A stretch of 64,000 nucleotides of DNA from Pseudoalteromonas holothuriae (lineage in GTDB: Bacteria > Pseudomonadota > Gammaproteobacteria > Enterobacterales > Alteromonadaceae), in contig NZ_CAMAPC010000001.1 in assembly GCF_945859825.1 (NCBI RefSeq), positions 310,001 to 374,000 on the forward strand, given 5' to 3'. The position numbers and the translations under genes were made by a program. A model generated the notes under the pieces. The model ran no database searches. It was given only the letters and a program-made list of their open reading frames with translations, and was not told the DNA's origin. Positions 61,601 to 64,000 of this stretch are shown here, one piece after another (within the stretch, counting starts at the first letter, position 1; each line of letters starts with the position of its first letter).

Positions 61601-62122
61601 CATCAAAGTGAGGGCAGTGCCAATACACGGGCTCGTATCATTGCTTTTGTGGTGCCAGAACCGGCGATAACTGACTGGCCGTCGTTGCAAATCAACTTAC
61701 AAACTGAGCTGGCAAAAACATTACCTGATTTTATGCGTCCAGATGTATGGCAGCACATTGAACAATTGCCGCTCACTGCCAACGGCAAGGTTAATCGTAA
61801 AGCCTTACTCGATTGTTTAGCACCAGCGAACACTGAGTTTTTACCCCCCAATACTCAAACCGAGAAAAAATTAGCGGCAATATGGCGTGAACAATTACAT
61901 GTACAGCAAGTTGGGCAGCATTGTAGCTTTTTTGAACTTGGTGGTCACTCGCTCAAAGCCAGTCAAATACTGGCTCGTGTACAAAGAGAATTTAAAGTCA
62001 AAGTACCTTTGTCGGCATTTATGAGAATGCCAACACTTTCAGCTTTGGCAGGTGCAATTGATAAAGCACCAAAAGTGAGCACATCAGGTATTCAGGTAAG
62101 TTCACGAAGAAAGCGTCAATAA
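49625..62122 (+). CDS. Four-module nonribosomal peptide synthetase (A-T-C-A-T-C-A-T-E-C-A-T)
   Basis: A 4165-residue synthetase with phosphopantetheine Ser567, Ser1590, Ser2642 and Ser4109. A1 (TSGSTG from T153) begins the protein without a condensation domain, so it loads the first unit. C domains have HHLLADA (His742), HHIMLDQ (His1780) and HHSILDG (His3260). A2 is at T1208, A3 at T2254, A4 at T3717. An epimerase (HHGAVDHVSW, His2815) follows carrier 3, which has the GGDS form. Pocket codes read by eye: A1 DPRHMALLAK (no match), A2 DTWTIASVSK (aromatic-like, uncertain), A3 DATKIGEVGK and A4 DATKVGEVGK (close to Asn codes). Predicted order X-Y-D-Asn-Asn-... There is no thioesterase; chain passes to the next gene. 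Confidence 0.93.
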   Translation: MNVWHDFALAAKQYNSNIAIEYGLMSYSYQQLSQSVQSLQTSVCEHLSVMAAAKQPARVAVYLDKSPLWVVCLLMTQRAGHIFIPIDPKWPSKRIQLILRQTQPDVILCEHSTAAVLPNTANALFINENILHTSTFGNSSDSNAHKSGYLYFTSGSTGEPKGILGRTESLAHFIRWQADFVQVKPSDKSSMLTSVGFDPVLREVLLPLCCGATLVIPTNQHILLNPEEALQFLAHSQVSLVHQVPAIVELWLQQPERNIANGFNHVRALMLAGEKLRPELVAHIYKVAPPLLQLYNLYGPTETTLARFCYQVPKLPLSELKKLGATIPVGLPIADSSFSLKQADDAHSVAPKNRGEVVIVTQYSASGYWCAKRLQAIAFSKNNQQHTEYETGDQGELNSQGDLVILGRLDKQVKINGQRVELAEIELAYEQLPVVEKAIVTYHQSAQGAHLICAHLLSSQQLELDTLHDLLSEQLPAYMVPTTVYQHAHIALLPNGKADRLQLLKLSKGELPLANAKVLEQASLNDSTTLWQPEHLAAGPIKAIWLAIFAPVQFCASTSAYALGGSSLQLVSALAQVKKKTGVSIPYFDFASQPTAARLLALYQQYEHVSQEIPNDEQYDPDVLTLAQKGLVFTQQLYAQQPLYNMPYVMTFEGKAEVEQLNSALCQLEAHYKLAQAVDLDTQRWQQGNSPVLAHRLIEQQESVDNILQEWARVPFDLAQGPLVKVLLLQGPTHWKLALCVHHLLADADRFTLLFENLLAFYYQTPLIEAPEQQDNHQLLASETAAQAYWQQQLSDVNTELDLTGMQYNSTPFSGGLRSFELSEQLTAALQQLAQQQQVSLNSLLFSVFGVFLFKYSGQSQIITGLPFKLATSQQGQFNINPLPIVTDFDMQQSFSELLSQVASNIQQAIHHGRYPFANMVSDLNLQGTLGFHPVFQSLFAYHENTLPVLYTRNGLERIDGQIARYSLSADMWLHESQLRGVFEYGAVAFDEFQANQLVSHFCQLLEHIVAQPSAALSQLSVLGDTQCQQLKTMASVAGEMPKIHTIDGMISAQALLTPNLTAVTYQSQTINYQQLEARAQQWAQALYQLGVRPDTRVGLSISRSIELVVGFYAILKLGAVYVPLDPDYPAQRREFIIEDTQMHFLLCEAQVVDQYQAMNVRCLVFNEGGEIYQYGTQTERSVSQERTNQVALDVQHTGQDVAYIIYTSGSTGKPKGVEVPHIGVCNLAYGEVDFLDMKPGSKVLQFASFSFDTSIWEIVMTLCSGGVLVMADKLAILPGPDLANTLIEQRITHVTLPASSLAALPYQDYPDLSVIITAGEACAIDLLRLWGKGRRFVNSYGPTEASVSASNAELHWDDELVHIGHPLPNVQTWILDSAQQLRPLGLPGELYVGGIGVAKGYLNRPELTAEKFVPDLFSAQQGAKMYRTGDLVRLNQRGQLEFLGRIDEQVKVRGYRIEPSEIETVLRQDAQIIDAKVIVKEVQSTPLLVAYVSVGKHDLDEVQLRAYLAEHLPSFMQIDRFVAMADFPRLPNNKINVKALPEPQTTNKQAVDFDGDNEIASQIATVWQDFLAVERIALRDNFFSLGGNSLLAVSMMRVLSKAFALDLGVSELFRYPTVSELAAYITQVQQNTTAQAEVVEHQIVAQTWYPMSAAQQRLYYLQQLDIDSTSYNLAFCDFLTGELQTDKLYKALELTLFEHAGLRCEFTHSSSGLQQRIVDSPLQLQQVDYAAQPDLFYDFCQQYTEKVQQQVWDLEAGVPLTLVLVTDHLLHHAVILGCHHIMLDQEALARFRDDWHKSYLQLCDVNSDVITSCTQVDVDYQIIKHALWQQQNRSSSAWQNSVDFWQNQLRDAQTQLNLPIANKVDNMADVSIVQQHIDASTQRWLRSLTKALQCSEFNCWFGLFYAFLYRYCGAQQDITLLLPVLGLSTQEDYVGLRLNTLALRQHCDGTKTIHHLINQTRKRFLDATRHGQVPFDDVVDAVGWSAGKTPEVMFVYKETSNEQSLPNVQSQQLAFDSQQAKFPLTLFVEAQGLESTANCKWEYDSTRVSDDQMQQLQTAWHLFLTSLAQIDTQNVALADVPITAQAYQRPGFIDQHPMPASWLAETLGHAAKRHGARLALSQGDIQLSYEQAEQHSNQMANWLREQRTINGLQPRCLILQQHSPMLVISIIAAIKAGWCYIPVDPSYPTQRIAHIIADASPDMILTDKSCESVCQFDELTPCTVVDNRSLPWQHFWMDWQPAPNAEAGYIIYTSGSTGKPKGVQVGLSSLAQYLQFAQTTYLSEQTEGGMILHSSVGFDATVTSLFLPWLTGRPLYIVEPSTPLESLCTLWSERCYSAVKIAPAHLDVLRQHVPKHALGNVETLIIGGDALHYGALESWQHTKVVVFNEYGPTEATVGCSIYRFEPQHCKESGAVPIGNAIAGTELLVLDQDGNQVPQGVVGELFIAGFGLAHGYVNLPDMSAEKFIQHPYDAKRKIYQSGDLVKYNNAGQLVYLGRKDNQVKLAGYRIELSEIEACTLDIEAVTDAIALIKTNVKGNKVLALYYVCAKPISQQQLRQHLSNTMPQYMIPAQLCELSAMPLTHNGKVDRNALCAIEPKVQTYDVEQSNSPVIETLRSIWQVVLKQDDIAVEDNFFALGGDSIISLQIIFKAREQGLKITPRMMLTHQTIAQLATVVVSETQQQYTQHEGEFALTPILKWAVKYNAAQINHLNQSRILTLPNNYDVQALQSALLSVVNHHGMLRFKLQQAQQWHASIGVPFTGVTLGQSIHLTDNEFDDWLGALQSSLDLATQGPWAARLFTLADNQPRLLWVIHHGAVDHVSWQILVEDLNQAYQQHLAGQPAELASATSSYVNWAAWCDTHQIAKPSSLLLNKVSRLPLYSDDFKGALLVGNTKVLTQTLQVDLYTQLNECALAQNTQQVVLVAALAQAIREWAAIDQVLIAGESHGRTVDAVNVSRTVGWFTHFNPLLVQTSGRLLDTLHASRQQVLSAQQLASVDRTIDINSLEKAHVCLNFLGQSSQNTNELAIGLDPALLLAHQVGAKNQRGFALTLDVEATENGLKLYWSHAVHGDSAMRLQELANCFESNLNAMVVLLQHTQSHTFLTACDPQVAITAAQFEQLQDDTNVQHLLPANSMQQAMVFHSLHHDSAHFYHEQLCFDLPQATVSDQAFYKQCWQQLVNTHPMLRARFITDYGDEPIVAIESQVEAVWQAVDIHTEQQLNALLEADKAQGFTISQAPLHRVYWIEQAQQIKMLLVHHHSILDGWSVSLLLAQFTALLNNKRLTQSSYDLLAQKRELSIVAPFWQAQLADFVHTKLPLDTLSVMQQADGEVGHYMSEFLQLDEPVTNALKRLARTANVSINTVLQGAWALVLQRQQGLSRVCYGVTHAGRQPERGQLQQSIGLFIETLPLPIAYDGQAPLGDWLSGIQLQMGQVQSHAVNLGELKVIAGLASDSRLFDSLVVFENYPHETHPSHFVFDFAIEKTETPLTLVISEHQGLKIKFNYHSPSAQGGEQLLGLVAQLDTVLNQLSCAQLNQSLASINTVPAYQQTLLLEQWQGQSQSLPMANFLALFDSAVAQYPEQCAVYAPNQALTYQQLAQRSEQLASALLAQGLSGGDYVGVCYDAHSDLLVAIIAIMRAGAAYIPIEPNYPIQRKQYMLKQAQAMMLLSNEANVAWAHSIDVSAYQVDELVQQPLPRPEVWPHLSHQSPCYAIYTSGSTGQPKGVAVSHEALVNYISHCQREYNYPAGGKVPVTTSISFDATITSLLAPLASGAQVVLFDEQTQLMALAQGIQTGEFCLAKLTPAHLDMIYQEFGNDFKANIHTLVVGGEALHQATCQPWLANKVRIVNEYGPTEATVGCCTYVVPEGEQSADVAIGRAIQNTQLYVLGEDLALLPIGAQGELYIGGAGLAAGYINQPELTNERFVAHPFKANEILYKTGDRASFDYLGRLHYLGRTDEQVKVRGHRVELSDIEHNILNLAGVAHVAVVLHQSEGSANTRARIIAFVVPEPAITDWPSLQINLQTELAKTLPDFMRPDVWQHIEQLPLTANGKVNRKALLDCLAPANTEFLPPNTQTEKKLAAIWREQLHVQQVGQHCSFFELGGHSLKASQILARVQREFKVKVPLSAFMRMPTLSALAGAIDKAPKVSTSGIQVSSRRKRQ

Positions 62123-62153
62123 CGACGAAACAAGGATAATAACAAGTTTGCGC

Positions 62154-62168
62154 TCAGAGCAGCTCTGA
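62154..62168 (+). other. Small hairpin in the NRPS gene junction
   Basis: TCAGAGC-A-GCTCTGA lies in the 59-base gap, ending 13 bases before the second synthetase ATG and overlapping the approach to its ribosome site (GAGGA). It might tune translation between the two genes. It has no T run. Confidence 0.35.
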
Positions 62169-62181
62169 TGAGGATAACATA

Positions 62182-64000
62182 ATGACTGAACAACTTTCTT
62201 TTCCAGTTTCAATGGCCCAGCAAGGTATGTGGCTCAGTGAAACACTATTTTCAGGCACCGGCCATAACCACGTGTGTCAGGCGTTTTGTATAGAAAAATC
62301 AATTCGTAATGACTTAGTAACCCAAGCAGTATCACTGATTGTGGAGCAGCAAGAATCTTTGCGTACGGTGTTTAAGTTTCAACAAGGTGAAGTTAGGCAA
62401 ATCATTTTACCTCAATTGCAGTGGCAGATTGAAGAACTTGAGTGTGCTGTAGATGAACAAGCAAATGTGATGCGCCGCTTAACAAGAGAAAAGTTTAGTT
62501 TATCAAATGCACCGTTATTTCGTGTTATTCGCTTAGTTGGGCCGCAACAAGATAAGTTGCTGTTTGTATTCCATCATATTATAACGGATGGCTGGTCGGC
62601 GGATATTTTCAAGCGTCAGTTATGGCAAAGTTATCAGCAGTTAGCCAAGGGGCAAGCTGTCCAGTTAGATACACTCGAACTTCAATACGGGGATTTTGCA
62701 GAGTGGCAAGCCGAGCAAGTAGATGACGAACACTTCCAGCAGCAGTTTGCATTTTGGCGTGAGCAATTGGCTAATGTTGCACCTTGTACATTCCCTGCTG
62801 ATAAAGTACGCCCAGCTCAGCCTAGCTTCCAAGGCAAGCAATTAGAGCTCTCGTTACCAGCGCAGCTGGCGGTTGCAGTCAATGAATTGGCTCAGCAACA
62901 ACAAACCAGCGCATTTAATATTTATCTCAGTGCTTTTAAAGTGCTTATTAGTCGTTATACGCGCCAAGAAGATATTATTGTTGGCTCTCCAGTCGCAGGG
63001 CGTGATATGGCAGAAGTTGAGCCAATTATTGGCTACTTTGTTAATACTGTGGTTTATCGCACACAGTGTGATTTAACGCACAGCTTCAGCGAGTACTTAG
63101 CACAGGTTAAAAATACGGTATTAGATGCTTGGGAGCATCAACAGTTGCCGTTTGCCAAGTTGGTGAGTGAAATATACGGTGAAAGAAGTTTAGATACTTC
63201 TCCTTTTTTCCAGCTAATGTTTGCGTATTATCGACATGATAGCCACAGTGATGATGGCCTATCTGAATTAGGCGTCAGTGGTTATCAACTTCACAATGAC
63301 ACCAGCAAATATGACGTGACTTTGTCGATAGAAGATAATCTTGATACGGTGTCTTTGGCACTAGAATACAGCACTGAATTATTTGAAACGCAGAGCATTG
63401 AGCGAATTGCAGCCTCATATACACAGTTATTGACAGCGATTGTTGCAGCGCCTGAATTGCCTTTGTATCAGCTTCCTTTGTTAAATGCGCAAGATAAAGC
63501 GGCTGAACTGGCAAGGTTTGCATCCAAACCTAATGATTACACGCCACAAGTTACTAGCATCAGTGCTGGGTTTGAGCAAATAGTGACACGGTTTGCGACG
63601 AATGAGGCAATCACAGATGGCGACCAATCATTAAGTTACCAACAATTAAACGCGCGCGCTAATCAACTTGCACACCACTTACTTATGGTGCAACCGCACT
63701 TGACACAAGGCGCTAAAGTAGCCATTTGTTTATCACCGAGCGTTAATACCATGGTGGCTATTTTAGCTGTGTTAAAAGTGGGCGCGGCATATGTGCCAAT
63801 TGACCCATCAGCAGGCCAGCAACGACTCGATTATATTTTAGATGATGCAGATGTAGATGTAGTTATTTGTAATCAGCAAAGCGCTGGGCTATTTACACAC
63901 AGAGACATTGCCAAAGTTTGTTTAGATACTGACGCCCAGCAAATCGCGCAGGCTGATATGAGCGATTTAGCCTGTACTATTTTGCCCTCGGATCAAGCCT
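62182..64000 (+). CDS. Second NRPS (C-A..., partial at window end)
   Basis: The frame is open from ATG 62182 to the window edge (606 codons). Residues about 1-440 are a condensation domain: FPVSMAQQGMWLSETLF, HHIITDGWSAD (His131, His132, Asp136), and later VGSPVAGRDMAEVEPIIGYF with NTVV. An adenylation domain begins about residue 465 (FEQIVTRFATNEAITDG, VLKVGAAYVPIDPSAGQQRL) and is cut off before its TSGSTG core. It lies 59 bases after the first synthetase and probably adds residue five. Later modules and any thioesterase are outside the window. Confidence 0.92.
   Translation, partial: MTEQLSFPVSMAQQGMWLSETLFSGTGHNHVCQAFCIEKSIRNDLVTQAVSLIVEQQESLRTVFKFQQGEVRQIILPQLQWQIEELECAVDEQANVMRRLTREKFSLSNAPLFRVIRLVGPQQDKLLFVFHHIITDGWSADIFKRQLWQSYQQLAKGQAVQLDTLELQYGDFAEWQAEQVDDEHFQQQFAFWREQLANVAPCTFPADKVRPAQPSFQGKQLELSLPAQLAVAVNELAQQQQTSAFNIYLSAFKVLISRYTRQEDIIVGSPVAGRDMAEVEPIIGYFVNTVVYRTQCDLTHSFSEYLAQVKNTVLDAWEHQQLPFAKLVSEIYGERSLDTSPFFQLMFAYYRHDSHSDDGLSELGVSGYQLHNDTSKYDVTLSIEDNLDTVSLALEYSTELFETQSIERIAASYTQLLTAIVAAPELPLYQLPLLNAQDKAAELARFASKPNDYTPQVTSISAGFEQIVTRFATNEAITDGDQSLSYQQLNARANQLAHHLLMVQPHLTQGAKVAICLSPSVNTMVAILAVLKVGAAYVPIDPSAGQQRLDYILDDADVDVVICNQQSAGLFTHRDIAKVCLDTDAQQIAQADMSDLACTILPSDQA

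Noticed and set aside
49625..62122. Alterochromide-type lipopeptide synthetase
   Set aside because: The two Asn-like modules are suggestive, but the line starts with an A domain, not an acyl-accepting C domain, and no aryl-polyene genes are visible in the window.

Overview
This window reads as chromosome of a marine gammaproteobacterium of the Alteromonadales, most likely Pseudoalteromonas. The evidence is moderate AT-richness, the conserved gene orders rodZ-ispG-hisS-yfgM-bamB-der and tsaE-amiB-mutL-miaA-hfq-hflX-hflK-hflC-purA, the sodium-motor gene motX, and many AT-rich intergenic repeats. The assignment is inferred from gene content only.

Layout. 1-6.1 kb is a core block for isoprenoid synthesis, histidyl-tRNA charging, outer-membrane assembly and ribosome GTPase functions. 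6.4-9.3 kb holds small stress and metabolic genes (VOC protein, DUF2750, GST, parvulin, glutathione peroxidase, GNAT). 9.4-12.5 kb is a two-gene phosphorelay: a PAS histidine kinase with degenerate receiver-like N-terminal domains, and a receiver protein with no recognisable DNA-binding output. 12.9-25.3 kb is the queG / nnr-tsaE-amiB-mutL-miaA-hfq-hflX-hflK-hflC / purA core. 25.7-31.2 kb holds motX, a CPA1-type antiporter and proBA. 31.3-36.6 kb has a 100-bp tandem repeat, a lone tRNA-Ala(TGC), a lipoprotein, an MFS transporter, a DUF2058 protein, a cytochrome c and a sugar-acid-type aldolase/enolase-superfamily pair.

36.7-42.1 kb is the most unusual region. A membrane diguanylate cyclase is followed by a 54-residue peptide with a basic leader, a Gly-Gly junction and an aromatic tail ending in Cys-Asn-Cys, which resembles a ribosomal natural-product (RiPP or bacteriocin) precursor. 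Four paralogous five-helix membrane proteins follow. They share HE(L/M)HSCF and FDYHEL motifs and show gene conversion. The segment is bounded by oppositely oriented copies of a MITE-like repeat. I do not recognise this membrane family, and it is the best candidate for an undescribed system.

42.2-48.9 kb holds an SDR, an RND efflux pump with its adaptor, a DUF2141 protein and a MipA/OmpV porin-like protein. 49.6-64 kb is a large NRPS locus. The first synthetase (4165 aa) is A-T-C-A-T-C-A-T-E-C-A-T, and two of its adenylation pockets read as asparagine-type, one of them followed by an epimerase. A second synthetase (C-A...) runs off the window end.

Repeats. One dispersed family with ATACCAAT/ATTGGTAT ends has five copies here, one REP-like hairpin is present, and a 100-bp tandem repeat lies beside the tRNA gene.
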